From the NCBI GenBank assembly GCA_028752905.1, contig JAQNBH010000009.1, positions 23,482,370 to 23,546,369 on the forward strand: a stretch of DNA of 64,000 bases, written 5' to 3'. A model generated the notes under the pieces. That model had not been told where the DNA came from. It did no database searches and worked only from the letters and a program-made list of their open reading frames with translations. The position numbers were made by a program, and so were the translations under genes. Below, piece by piece: positions 40,701 through 46,425 of the stretch (positions are counted from its first letter, which is position 1; each line of letters opens with the position of its first letter). Origin of the DNA: Cladorhizidae sp. MBARI D1340-BT2 (lineage: Eukaryota; Porifera; Demospongiae; Poecilosclerida; Cladorhizidae).

Positions 40701-43700
40701 GCTATAACCAGAACAAATGACTCCAGCTATAACCAGAACAAATGATTTCAGCTATAACCAGAACAAATGACTTCAGCTATAACCAGAACAAATGACCCGA
40801 GCTATAACCAGAACAAATGACTCAAGCTATAACCAGAACAAATGACTCAAGCTATAACCAGAACAAATGACTTCAGCTATAACCAGAACAAATGACCCGA
40901 GCTATAACCAGAACAAATGACTCAAGCTATAACCAGAACAAATGACTTCAGCTTTAACCAGAACAAATGACTTCAGCTATAACCAGAACAAATGACTTCA
41001 GCTATAACCAGAATAAATGACCCGAGCTATAACCAGAACAAATGACTTCAGCTATAACCAGAACAAATGATTCGAGCTATAACCAGAACAAACGACTCTC
41101 ACTCATTTCTGCTGGTCAGTTTGTAAGAGCTCTCGCCTTGACAACTGTTCTAAAAAGACTGTATCTGATCCTCTATAAAAACATCTGCTGTTTGGTTGGT
41201 GGAGTTTTCGCTTTCTGGGAAACTGTTACCAAATCCTTGAAGAATGCTATGGTTGACCCTACATGTGTATACAGTCAACAGTAACAATATATGGATGGCA
41301 TGTGTACCAACAGTAATAACGCTCTGAGTCAGATTTGTAGAACTTGGTGTAGTGCTCACCGTTCAACTAGAATATACAGAATGGAACAAACCTTTTTTTT
41401 TATTAAAGGAGACACGATTCTACTTTGTCTACAACAGGGTGATGACCCTTTACCATTTAAAATCATGTACATCGATATTGTGCTGATTTTGAAATTAGTA
41501 CCATGTGTATGTGGTAATGTATATGTGGTAAAGGGTCATTTAATGGGTTGTGGTCAACATGGATACGGCCTTTGTTTCCTGCCTTTTTAGCAGACAATGT
41601 TGTCAGAGTAAGAATGAGTGATGATGTTTGGTTGCACTGGCCATTGCTCCATCTAAAGAAATGTCCATCATTCAACTGCCAGGTACAAATAGTCTGGGGT
41701 GCTAGATATCATTGTGTTTGTTGATGTTATAGATCTCTTCTCCTAATGTGCTCTCTGACATCCCTGATGGATATATCGGCAAACTAAAGATCCACAAGTC
41801 TGGAAGAACCAGGTATTGCAGAGCCTACATATAAGTGTAACTATGGGGGCTGACCAGTTCCTAGTGGGCATCACAGATGGGAGCACATCTTACCACTTCA
41901 GGCTCGCCATTTCTAGTTACATATGTGCCAACCTATGTAACAATTAGTGATGGTGACATTTAGTTGCACTGGCCATTGCTCCAGCTAAATGAATGTGAAG
42001 TATAGAACATCAGATAGTTGCACTGGCCATTGCTCCAGCTAAATGAATGTGAAGTATAGAACATCAGATAGTTGCACTGGCCATTGCTCCAGCTAAATGA
42101 ATGTGAAGTATAGAACATCAGATAGTTGCACCGGCCATTGCTCCAGCTAAATGAATGTGAAGTATAGAACATCAGATAGTTGCACCGGCCATTGCTCCAG
42201 CTAAATGAATGTGAAGTATAGAACATCAGATAGTTGCACCGGCCATTGCTCCAGCTAAATGAATGTGAAGTATAGAACATCAGATAGTTGCACTGGCCAT
42301 TGCTCCAGCTAAATGAATGTGAAGTATAGAACATCAGATAGTTGCACCGGCCATTGCTCCAGCTAAATGAATGTGAAGTATAGAACATCAGATAGTTGCA
42401 CTGGCCATTGCTCCAGCTAAATGAATGTGAAGTATAGAACATCAGATAGTTGCACCGGCCATTGCTCCAGCTAAATGAATGTGAAGATAGTTGCACCGGC
42501 TATTGCTCCAGCTACATGAATGTGAAGTATAGAACATCAGATAGTTGCAGTGGCCATTGCTCCAGCTAAATGAATGTGAAGTATAGAACATCAGATAGTT
42601 GCACTGGCCATTGCTCCAGCTAAATGAATGTGAAGTATAGAACATCAGATAGTTGCACCGGCCATTGCTCCAGCTAAATGAATGTGAAGTATAGAACATC
42701 AGATAGTTGCACCGGCCATTGCTCCAGCTAAATGAATGTGAAGTATAGAACATCAGATAGTTGCACCGGCCATTGCTCCAGCTAAATGAATGTGAAGTAT
42801 AGAACATCAGATAGTTGCACTGGCCATTGCTCCAGCTAAATGAATGTGAAGTATAGAACATCAGATAGTTGCACTGGCCATTGCTCCAGCTACATGAATG
42901 TGAAGTATAGAACATCAAATAGTTGCACCGGCCATTGCTCCAGCTAAATGAATGTGAAGTATAGAACATCAGATAGTTGCACTGGCCATTGCTCCAGCTA
43001 AATGAATGTGAAGTATAGAACATCAGATAGTTGCACCGGCCATTGCTCCAGCTAGAATGTGAAGTATAGAACATCAGATAAGTTGCACTGGCCATTGCTC
43101 CAGCTAAATGAATGTGAAGTATAGAACATCAGATAGTTGCACCGGCCATTGCTCCAGCTAAATGAATGTGAAGTATAGAACATCAGATAGTTGCACTGGC
43201 CATTGCTCCAGCTAAATGAATGTGAAGTATAGAACATCAGATAGTTGCACCGGCCATTGCTCCAGCTAAATGAATGTGAAGTATAGAACATCAGATAGTT
43301 GCACCGGCCATTGCTCCAGCTAAATGAATGTGAAGTATAGAACATCAGATAGTTGCACCGGCCATTGCTCCAGCTAAATGAATGTGAAGTATAGAACATC
43401 AGATAGTTGCACTGGCCATTGCTCCAGTTAAATGAATGTGAAGTATAGAACATCAGATAGTTGCACCGGCCATTGCTCCAGCTAAATGAATGTGAAGTAT
43501 AGAACATCAGATAGTTGCACCGGCCATTGCTCCAGCTAAATGAATGTGAAGTATAGAACGTATAGAACATCAGATAGTTGCACTGGCCATGGCTCCAGCT
43601 AAATGAATGTGAAGTATGTTGCACCAGCCATTGCTCCAGCTAAATGAATGTGAAGTATAGAACATCAGATAGAAGTTCAGTTTGAGATTATTGATAAATA

Positions 43701-44171
43701 GTAGTACTATTGTTGCTATTTATAATGACTTTCTCAATGAACAACTAATTACAATGAGCTTCTCAATCTTGAAATTTACTCTCAACATTTCGACTAGTGC
43801 TTTTACCCTCATTCAGGAACATTCCTAATGAAGGATAGAGCATCTCGTCAAAATGTCGACAGTTATTTAGGTCATTGTGATTTCGTTAAGTCAACTGAGA
43901 ACTAGTCAACTGAAAACTAGTTGATCATTAAGTAAGTCATTTAATTGACACTGTATAACCTCTTCTTTCGATCACACCATTTATAAATTGGCTCTGGTTT
44001 AGGTTGGTGCTGGGTGACACATCCGTTGATGTTTCTCTGGGAACATCCTGTGGTTTCCTACAGGAACTAGTCAGCGTCCAAACAGCTACCCCAGACTCAC
44101 ACGTCACTGTGTTGGGACAAGTTACGCACAGACTTTTATGCACACCTGCTTTTGAACATATTCTATCTTGA
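13713..44171 (+). CDS. POLR3D: RNA polymerase III subunit RPC4, complete gene in 8 exons
   Basis: POLR3D (RPC4) pairs with RPC5 as the TFIIF-like subcomplex of nuclear RNA polymerase III, which works in initiation, termination and reinitiation on tRNA and 5S genes. Exons: 13713-13767, 14088-14136, 14218-14269, 14370-14562, 34557-34909, 36781-36876, 41733-41812, 44003-44171. They total 1047 nt, 348 residues plus stop; the human protein is about 400. All seven introns are GT-AG and every phase agrees. Diagnostic segments: LPSLQPKRDLTLG (N-terminal conserved motif), SVPPVHLPL, FFLQLPDQLP, IGKLKIHKSGRTRLVLGD, and the C-terminal GTSCGFLQELVSV with VLGQVTHRLLCTPAFE. The latter are the RPC5-binding RPC4 domain. 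No frameshift is needed, so the gene looks intact. Intron 4 is about 20 kb and filled with mobile elements and arrays. Exon junctions are predictions from splice signals and homology remembered, not from transcripts. Confidence 0.93.
14088..14136 (+). CDS. POLR3D: POLR3D exon 2
   Basis: Acceptor CTCTTCAG, donor GTGAAG, exit phase 2. It encodes AGGSGLVRLPPPEAA, matching the glycine/proline-rich lead to the conserved motif. Confidence 0.88.
14218..14269 (+). CDS. POLR3D: POLR3D exon 3
   Basis: Acceptor TTTTTTTTACAG, donor GTATGT, exit phase 0. It encodes LPSLQPKRDLTLGKTQK, the most conserved N-terminal block of RPC4. Confidence 0.93.
14370..14562 (+). CDS. POLR3D: POLR3D exon 4
   Basis: Acceptor ACTCCTCAG, donor GTACCC, exit phase 1. 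It encodes KSFCPTIPSGRR, a lysine-rich stretch, and EIIQSASVFSLGPA, which corresponds to the VIQSHSIFEQGPA segment of human RPC4. Its last ten bases are part of a 43-bp tandem repeat. Confidence 0.92.
14553..14664 (+). repeat. 43-bp repeat covering the exon 4 splice donor
   Basis: Copies start at 14553, 14596 and 14639 (the last partial). Each begins CTTCACAAGG. The first copy carries the real donor AAG|GTACCC; in the others the GT is GC (AAGGCACAG). Confidence 0.85.
14785..14810 (+). repeat. Poly-G tract
   Basis: About 20 consecutive G residues in intron 4. Similar G or C runs occur near 10206, 18043, 18258, 37290, 45351 and 49278. Confidence 0.9.
15060..16960 (-). mobile_element. hAT transposase relic, copy 3
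   Basis: Minus-strand hAT transposase of a lineage different from copies 1 and 2, read from 16960 down to 15060. Visible parts: NWNKAVQKNENSCEKAGSYS (about 16770), EKLVDVVVPRSGQHLKQF (16615-16560), a segment with MSAQT (16409), IVRLGFDGAATFSGQRT (16250-16200), HIPHALLY, then LKEVQSVLELPEMKVI and TRWLAQERCGKAVEA (16020-15910). The C-terminal dimerisation part (SFSQMKMIKTRL-like, about 15200) is frame-broken. The body is the DUF4371-type found in ZNF862/KIAA1586-like proteins. Many frame changes; inactive. Its N-terminal end runs straight into the 40-bp minisatellite. Confidence 0.8.
15616..15702 (-). repeat. 87-bp source block shared with the LINE
   Basis: Part of hAT copy 3; the reverse complement reappears at 11098-11184 in the LINE with two mismatches. 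In this copy it reads continuously into flanking hAT sequence. Confidence 0.8.
16973..17757 (+). repeat. 40-bp minisatellite, about 19 copies
   Basis: The unit contains GAGTGGAGGGCTAGGGCTGG then GACTAGATGACCCATGGTCA. A few copies are shortened, or carry CCCAAGGCTGAGAC instead of CTAGGGCTGGGAC. Confidence 0.95.
17758..18589. other. Intronic spacer with G tracts
   Basis: Lies in POLR3D intron 4. Contains poly-G runs near 18043-18064, 18255-18270 and 18297-18309 and no recognisable gene. Confidence 0.5.
18590..20600 (-). mobile_element. hAT transposase relic (ZMYM1-like), copy 2
   Basis: Minus strand, 20600 down to 18590. Order of parts: FLSGFSNWKDGTRCFNKLES (TTF-type start, about 20550-20500); QNIQFLARRGIAFCG (about 20290-20240); KYTSPQIQNEVIKIMASH (about 20150); a 208-codon frame 20112-19486 with MADEVLDSSNKEQF, CYDDDANM and LCPTRR; a 206-codon frame 19507-18887 with SFDLFW and LPRRRKTPVRL; and the dimerisation end with VKTYL and STMSQQRLNNLMVIHVHKEK (about 18740-18640). 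It is related to copy 1 but clearly diverged. Frame changes at about 20230, 19500 and 18890, and a 62-bp internal duplication, show it is inactive. It lies antisense in POLR3D intron 4. Confidence 0.85.
20373..20496 (-). repeat. 62-bp exact tandem duplication in hAT copy 2
   Basis: 20373-20434 and 20435-20496 are identical by eye. 62 is not a multiple of three, so the duplication by itself breaks the transposase frame. Confidence 0.95.
20601..21431. other. Intronic spacer
   Basis: POLR3D intron 4. No domain, repeat or element recognised in this stretch; short frames at 20483-20839 are unconvincing. Confidence 0.5.
21432..21961 (+). repeat. 51-bp minisatellite, left part (~10 copies)
   Basis: The unit contains GCAGCAGATCTTCACCTGCC then TACACTTACTATGATGGCAT. 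The array is interrupted at 21961 by the Ty3 element and resumes at 27342. Confidence 0.95.
21962..22223 (+). repeat. 5' LTR
   Basis: 262 bp, begins TGTTAGGTCAACC and ends AATAGTCTAACA (TG...CA). It holds a TATTTAAG promoter-like string near 22086 and an AATAAA signal at 22170-22175. Confidence 0.95.
22245..22392 (+). repeat. 23-bp repeats in the Ty3 leader, ~6 copies
   Basis: The unit contains CGACCACGCCCGAGCTACCA. It lies between the primer-binding site and gag, where a packaging signal would be expected. Confidence 0.9.
22521..23498 (+). CDS. gag: Ty3 element gag, matrix/capsid part
   Basis: The frame is open from 22482; the ATG at 22521 (MSGNENDNQGW) is preferred because gag-like sequence starts there. 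The N-terminal 110 residues are proline- and glutamine-rich (LLLQMQQQQLENQPQQEA), as in other gag linkers. The capsid-like part has MAAEADLARFEKHMTAYDVP and QVYHRTLDVALTCLRDCH. It stops at TAA 23496-23498, and the same frame then continues into the nucleocapsid. So gag is either broken by one nonsense change or is made in two pieces by readthrough; a mutation is more likely. Confidence 0.8.
   Translation: MSGNENDNQGWPDERPHPSNKEDYHSPLDENPYIHDCTPPCDNLVDPSETPYLPDRNPTQDRPRPVDPRTRLPPTATPTVDPTVALLLLQMQQQQLENQPQQEAAQIQLAKALETLSTRPITVTNPPNPPRLPLLREGMAAEADLARFEKHMTAYDVPRTRWAAELRTLLQVDLTSVALSISTDQAGCYSTLKKAILTRLGITLSARFSAWLEPNPRTFETVSQVYHRTLDVALTCLRDCHSINDCATLITQEVIYRQLQPSVAQFVRAQKPLTAQDMIQTADAWVAEGKFDRLTAWKSHTTWKGPRPQRPSDRLPYRPRPMYQQ
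23499..23858 (+). CDS. Ty3 nucleocapsid and start of protease
   Basis: Same frame as gag after the stop. It carries the zinc knuckle CFNCRKWGHISATC (C-x2-C-x4-H-x4-C, about 23671-23712) and then the aspartic protease active site FFLDSGADLTVI (about 23822-23856). The frame ends at TAA right after the active site; the rest of the protease continues in another frame. Confidence 0.85.
   Translation, partial: DHPPPPPSQLLSEDVNPLTHPGHHIPPPTWIKREKSDQPTRRPKDLSKYFDDVKGPLCFNCRKWGHISATCPDRDLYRIRHTLPSQPTVTRLPSLFTMGTIGEAPVRFFLDSGADLTVI
23859..24395 (+). CDS. Ty3 protease remainder and linker (shifted frame)
   Basis: Reads on from the protease active site in the frame of position 23678. It includes HHDVILGRDCDIL (the second conserved protease block, about 24035-24070) and a linker up to DQRNDPTLAEPW (about 24340), which precedes the integrase zinc-binding domain. 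At about 24395 the homology passes to the pol frame. The two frame changes could be real mutations, sequencing errors or, for the first, frameshifting. Confidence 0.7.
24171..27095 (+). CDS. pol: Ty3 pol: integrase, reverse transcriptase, RNase H
   Basis: The 974-codon frame is meaningful from about 24395. The integrase zinc domain carries a GHGGLKRTK segment and CQSCDRC (about residues 120-165). The integrase core has the D,D,E residues in AIDVVGPLP (about 183), LSDRGSNF (about 241) and NGAVERFHQ (about 279), then a C-terminal domain ending SAHVTALKLW. The reverse transcriptase has SVRLVVDYRCLN (about 585) and the catalytic VYIDDISVF (about 685). RNase H begins FILQTDAS (about 835) with the ATEQEGLAVV and TDHRALAFL blocks, and the frame ends NADALSRREW plus a short tail. 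The stop codon 27093-27095 lies 14 bases inside the 3' LTR. No chromodomain is seen. The integrase-RT-RNase H order is copia-like while the protein sequence is Ty3-like. Confidence 0.95.
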   Translation: MLMLQKNSSHSTQTSSGTTLTSLRQTYPGQTLTLPLPRILTPFCNPMLTLRPSAWTNVMTPHWQNLGLPQTRRTPRPYVTKHGVLHRQSTDRLGETIWQIVLPANRRQQVLDLAHSTPMAGHGGLKRTKYKILKHFFWPHLAADVKATCQSCDRCQKMAKHTHKRAPMVFPPPHITRPFEKVAIDVVGPLPVTKSKNRYILTYIDLGSRYPDAVPLRTTTADVIAKALLHIMSRLSVPLEILSDRGSNFLSSVMKETIKFLGVLHSKTAPYRPQSNGAVERFHQTLMQMVRKSVADHRDWDEHLQYLLFACREAPCSSTGFSPFELLFGCEVHGPLDILRQQWVPAKTTSTTVTEWLLKLRTDLTEMRALAINQHETTQARTKAWFDRSATTTSFHKGDQVLVFTPAFSGHRGQKQEDRWCGPYTILGSLSPVTYSVDMPERHKRTRSAHVTALKLWIPPVANILYISTDPSVITELPDYCPHTSTEPPQIGPTLTPVQRQDILHLWKDYPTVTASKLGRATSATHRIDTAMALPIHLRPYRIPKAWEEPFRQEIATLRQNHLIEPSRAPWAAPMFAVPKKSPGSVRLVVDYRCLNTVTTPDPYYMPRIEDILEKMASATYFSTFDLARFFYQVPLEPRDMDKTTFLTPFGKFRFTVMPFGLRNAPATFQRLMDGLLGDLFSFVTVYIDDISVFSPSWTNHLAHLRQMFGRLRNEGLTIQSGKSQLGMTTCQFLGHTVGHGTITPQEAKLMAIQNYPQPSTKTGVRSFLGMTDYYHHFIPHFSSLAAPLTDLTKKAGPDPVEWTPDCTRAFQRLKELLCTGPVLVAPDYEKTFILQTDASQRGIGAVLSQEDDAGNDHPLAFYSRKMLPREQNYSATEQEGLAVVDACKHFLPYLLGRPFIIQTDHRALAFLNNKDTTSGRLARWMDILRQLDYTIIYRQGKANANADALSRREWPDEPTSCTTEKEGGDVRST
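27080..27341 (+). repeat. 3' LTR
   Basis: Same 262 bp as the 5' LTR with no difference seen by eye. The AATAAA is at 27288-27293, and the purine-rich priming tract AGAAAAAGAAGGGGG lies just upstream. Confidence 0.95.
27342..28885 (+). repeat. 51-bp minisatellite, right part (~30 copies)
   Basis: Continuation of the array at 21432-21961. 51 is a multiple of three and the unit has no stop in two frames, which creates open frames of about 500 codons on both strands; these are not genes. Confidence 0.95.
28886..29559. other. Intronic spacer
   Basis: POLR3D intron 4. C-rich patches at 28980-29060; no gene or element recognised. Confidence 0.5.
29560..31665 (-). repeat. 45-bp minisatellite, about 46 copies
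   Basis: The unit contains TCTCTAGTGTAAGATAAATA then ATGAAATATTGGCAGTGTCA. It has GCAGTG/GCTGTG variants and a few 33-bp shortened copies (about 30070, 30200, 30505). Confidence 0.95.
31854..32401 (+). repeat. 36-bp minisatellite, about 15 copies
   Basis: The unit contains ATAATCATTGAGGTCTCCCT then ATATACCCACTCACCC. Open on both strands because the unit is twelve codons long; not a gene. Confidence 0.95.
32402..33211. other. Intronic spacer with unclassified minus-strand frame
   Basis: A 128-codon minus-strand frame (33032-32646) has no stop but no domain I recognise, and it overlaps a hairpin repeat. I would not call it a gene. Confidence 0.4.
32834..32869. repeat. Hairpin with CAGACCCTTT stem
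   Basis: CAGACCCTTT (32834-32843) pairs perfectly with AAAGGGTCTG (32860-32869). Part of a family of AGACCCTTTACC repeats also seen at 13092, 37804 and 41443. Confidence 0.7.
33212..33500 (+). repeat. 27-bp minisatellite, about 10 copies
   Basis: The unit contains GCCAAGCTAGTCTCAAATAT then GTGGCAG, with one copy truncated near 33388. Confidence 0.95.
33501..34556. other. End of POLR3D intron 4, unclassified frames
   Basis: Plus-strand open frames at 33626-33886 and 33941-34240, and an uninterrupted stretch around 34311-34438, look protein-like in composition (for example THFVGASTPLSVAKHW) but I do not recognise them. They could be a decayed mobile-element or retrocopy fragment. The acceptor of POLR3D exon 5 closes the stretch. 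Confidence 0.3.
34557..34909 (+). CDS. POLR3D: POLR3D exon 5
   Basis: Acceptor TTTCCTTGCACAG, entry phase 1, donor GTAAGT, exit phase 0. 117 full codons, with the acidic MMDEDDDVEQF, then SSVPPVHLPL and finally TTVADVLTN, which match the acidic patch, the MPVQLPL block and the SVAELL helix of human RPC4. Confidence 0.9.
34913..36653 (+). repeat. 55-bp minisatellite filling POLR3D intron 5
   Basis: About 31 copies. The unit contains CTTGATCAAGCATACTAGAC then ATGCATACACAGTCCAGTGT. It begins within about ten bases of the exon 5 donor and ends about 130 bases before exon 6. Confidence 0.95.
36781..36876 (+). CDS. POLR3D: POLR3D exon 6
   Basis: Acceptor ATTTCTTCAAG, donor GTGAGA, phases 0 and 0, 32 codons. 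It encodes DSYFFLQLPDQLP, equivalent to ELLFLQLPDTLP in human RPC4. Confidence 0.92.
36877..39080. other. First part of POLR3D intron 6
   Basis: No supported gene. A possible small exon at 37196-37284 (tttcag ... GTATGT, 28 codons, GSQPSAQPIV) is phase-incompatible or unneeded, since exon 6 joins exon 7 in frame. Contains a poly-C run at 37290-37306, AT microsatellites near 37610 and 38020, and a 17-bp triplicate (GCAGAAATATATATAGT) at 38751-38789. Confidence 0.5.
39081..39541 (-). mobile_element. Penelope-like element fragment (GIY-YIG end)
   Basis: Minus strand. It encodes VIDRASKWRELLVKEVLQIH-like sequence (here preceded by LIDRASKW) and a DVGLKLLDFW block, which match the C-terminal region after the GIY-YIG endonuclease in Penelope-like elements, and resemble the LQVKEALHI part of the relic at 1510-1590. 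One frame change near 39284. The reverse transcriptase part is missing. Confidence 0.6.
39600..41095 (+). repeat. 25-bp minisatellite in POLR3D intron 6, ~59 copies
   Basis: The unit contains GCTATAACCAGAACAAATGA then CTTCA or CTCCA. The right end becomes more variable (ACCCGA, ACTCAA variants after 40790). Confidence 0.95.
41443..41538. mobile_element. 96-bp mini element with 13-bp perfect TIRs
   Basis: Begins TGACCCTTTACCA and ends TGGTAAAGGGTCA, exact inverse copies. Non-coding. The same core occurs alone or as hairpins elsewhere in the window. Confidence 0.55.
41733..41812 (+). CDS. POLR3D: POLR3D exon 7
   Basis: Acceptor GATGTTATAG, donor GTATTG, entry phase 0 and exit phase 2. It encodes NVLSDIPDGYIGKLKIHKSG, matching TLADLTEGQVGKLLIRKSG of human RPC4. 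Confidence 0.92.
41950..43672 (-). repeat. 54-bp minisatellite filling POLR3D intron 7
   Basis: About 32 copies. The unit contains GTTGCACCGGCCATTGCTCC then AGCTAAATGAATGTGAAGTA. It starts about 140 bases after exon 7. One diverged unit (TTGCACTGGCCATTGCTCCA) also lies before exon 7, at about 41633-41655. Long antisense frames in it are artefacts of the 18-codon period. Confidence 0.95.
43673..44002. other. End of POLR3D intron 7
   Basis: Holds a CATTTCGAC ... AAAATGTCGAC pair around 43785-43862 with a CATTCAGGAACATTCCTAATGA segment between. This resembles short terminal motifs (GAGGAAG ... GAAACGTCG) that recur in the window. No gene. Confidence 0.4.
44003..44171 (+). CDS. POLR3D: POLR3D exon 8 (C-terminus)
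   Basis: Acceptor CTGGTTTAG, entry phase 2 (AG|G gives arginine), 55 codons and the stop TGA 44169-44171. LVLGDTSVDVSLGTSCGFLQ and VTVLGQVTHRLLCTPAFEHI match the C-terminal RPC4 domain almost residue for residue. Confidence 0.95.
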
Positions 44172-44665
44172 TAGGCACATCTCTTTCAAAAACAGCAAAT
44201 CAATGCTCACATTTTTAATTTCAATATATTTAGGATTATCAAACACTATGAATGTTCAAATTGTGTTTATGGCATATATATATATGTGTGTCTTATTCCT
44301 TGTTTCACCACCGTTCATCTGATTTAAGATACCCACACCACTCAATTTAAGAAAACAAACAAACATCGTGCGTCAAGACTGTTGGAGGTCTGTAACATTT
44401 GTCTCTGCGAACCCCATCCCCAAATGTCACCATTGCTGTACATATATATACCAGAGCACTGGTTTGTGTGCACAACTCTGGTGCAATGTTTGCAGCAAAT
44501 GTCCGCCACTGGAAACAACCTGCCTTGTAGTAGCCTTGACTTCAAACACAAGTCAATCAGAAACAGCTGTCATGTACATGTTTTCTCAAGTTTAAGGTGT
44601 CCTACTTCATGGTAAATGCATCTTCTCAGGTGTGCCTTGTACTTACTTTAAAAGGGGTGACATTT
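44172..44665 (+). other. POLR3D 3' flank
   Basis: Expected 3' untranslated region. No AATAAA was seen before 44801-44806, which lies inside the foldback element, so the transcript may end there. No other gene. Confidence 0.35.
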
Positions 44666-45342
44666 GCATTTTAGGGTGAAGGACTATACCATATATTTAA
44701 TTTTATTTTATTTGTGGTTACCACTGTATAGTTCCATAGATTCTGTAAACTTCATTGTATGGACTTGATATATATATAGCGGTATCTCTGTGTTTTTGAT
44801 AATAAAATATTTTTCATAGCTACAACTATACCCAAGTTATAGGAGCTAAAATGGGGGAACCTCACCTGATTGCCTGATTTTGCCACATAAATATCTCCAG
44901 ATTGCTAAGTGCTAGAGAGTTGACCAGTGGCTCGAGAAGCCCTACTCTATGCAACGACCTTTTCCATTAGGCGCTAAAATGTAAGTACGTGGTCAAGCGC
45001 CTGGTTAGAAAATAAATTTCGTTAAAATTCCATAAAATTAATTTCCCACCCACACGCTTGACCACATACTTATGTTTTAGCGTCACACTCATTGCATAGA
45101 GAAGAGCTTTCAGCACTTGGCAATCTGGAGATATTTATGTGGCAAAATCAGGCATTCAGGTTCCCTCTACTTTAGCTCCAGTCACTTGGCTATAGTTATA
45201 CCTATGAAAAATATTTTAGTATCAAAGTTATCAAAAGAGCACACAGAGAGACCTATCTTTTGAGCAAGTCCATACCATGAAGTTTACAGAATCTATAGAG
45301 CTATAAAGTGGTAACCACAAGTTAAAAAAAAATTAAAAATGC
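44666..45342. mobile_element. Long foldback (inverted repeat) element
   Basis: Arms of about 320 bp (44666-45000 and 45045-45342) are inverse copies at roughly four-fifths identity by eye. Shared blocks include GTGGTTACCACT, ATAGATTCTGTAAACTTCAT, AAAATATTTTTCATAG, GCCTGATTTTGCCACATAAA and TATCTCCAGATTGC. The outer ends are TTGCATTTT and AAAAATGCAA. Non-coding, with a short A/T-rich loop. It could form a long hairpin RNA if transcribed. Confidence 0.85.
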
Positions 45343-45429
45343 AACTGTTCCCCCCCCCCCCCCCCTCAATTAGGGACTCCATTCCAAACGTTTGACTGTT
45401 GGCCATTAGCAGGTTGCCAGTGCTAAATT

Positions 45430-46425
45430 ACTGTAGGACTATGTAAACAATTACTATATATGTACATAATTACTGTATACATGTACACAATTACTGCATG
45501 ACTATGTACATAATTACTGCATACATGTACACAATTACTGTATGACTACATAATTACTACATATATACATGTACACAATTACTGTATGACTATGTACATA
45601 ATTACTGTATACATGTACACAATTACTGTAGGACTATGTACATAATTACTGCATACATGTACACAATTACTGTATGACTATGTACATAATTACTGCATAC
45701 ATGTACACAATTACTGTGTGACTATGTACATAATTACTGCATACATTACACAATTACTGTGTGACTATGTACATAATTACTGCATACATTACACAATTAC
45801 TGTGTGACTATGTACATAATTACTGCATACATGTACACAATTACTGCATACATGTACACAATTACTGCATACATGTACACAATTACTGTATGACTATGTA
45901 CATAATTACTGCATACATGTACACAATTACTGTATGACTATGCACATAATTACTGCATACATGTACACAATTACTGCATACATGTACACAATTACTGTAT
46001 GACTATGTACATAATTACTGCATACATGTACACAATTACTGTATGACTATGTACATAATTACTGCATACATGTACACAATTACTGTATGACTATGTACAT
46101 AATTACTGCATACATGTACACAATTACTGTATACATGTACATAATTACTGCATACATGTACACAATTACTGTAGGACTATGTACATATTACTGTGTGACT
46201 ATGTACATAATTACTGCATACAAGTACACAATTACTGTATGACTATGTACATAATTACTGCATACATGTACACAATTACTGCATACATGTACACAATTAC
46301 TGCATACATGTACATAATTACTGCATACATGTACACAATTACTGTAGGACTATGTACACAATTACTGTGACTGTACATAATTACTGCATACATGTACACA
46401 ATTACTGTGACTATGTACATAATTT
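45430..46425. repeat. ~22/44-bp composite minisatellite
   Basis: Alternates CTATGTACATAATTACTGCA and TACATGTACACAATTACTGT modules in irregular order, about 45 modules in all. Confidence 0.9.

Noticed and set aside
41813..41950. Continuation of POLR3D directly after exon 7 in a shifted frame (SVTMGADQFLVGITDG)
   Set aside because: It resembles the RPC4 C-terminus and at first suggested a frameshifted pseudogene. The exon at 44003-44171 matches far better and joins exon 7 in exact phase, so this similarity is chance.
41950..43624. Antisense frames with an 18-residue serine-rich repeat
   Set aside because: Product of the 54-bp minisatellite in POLR3D intron 7; no unique N- or C-terminal coding sequence.
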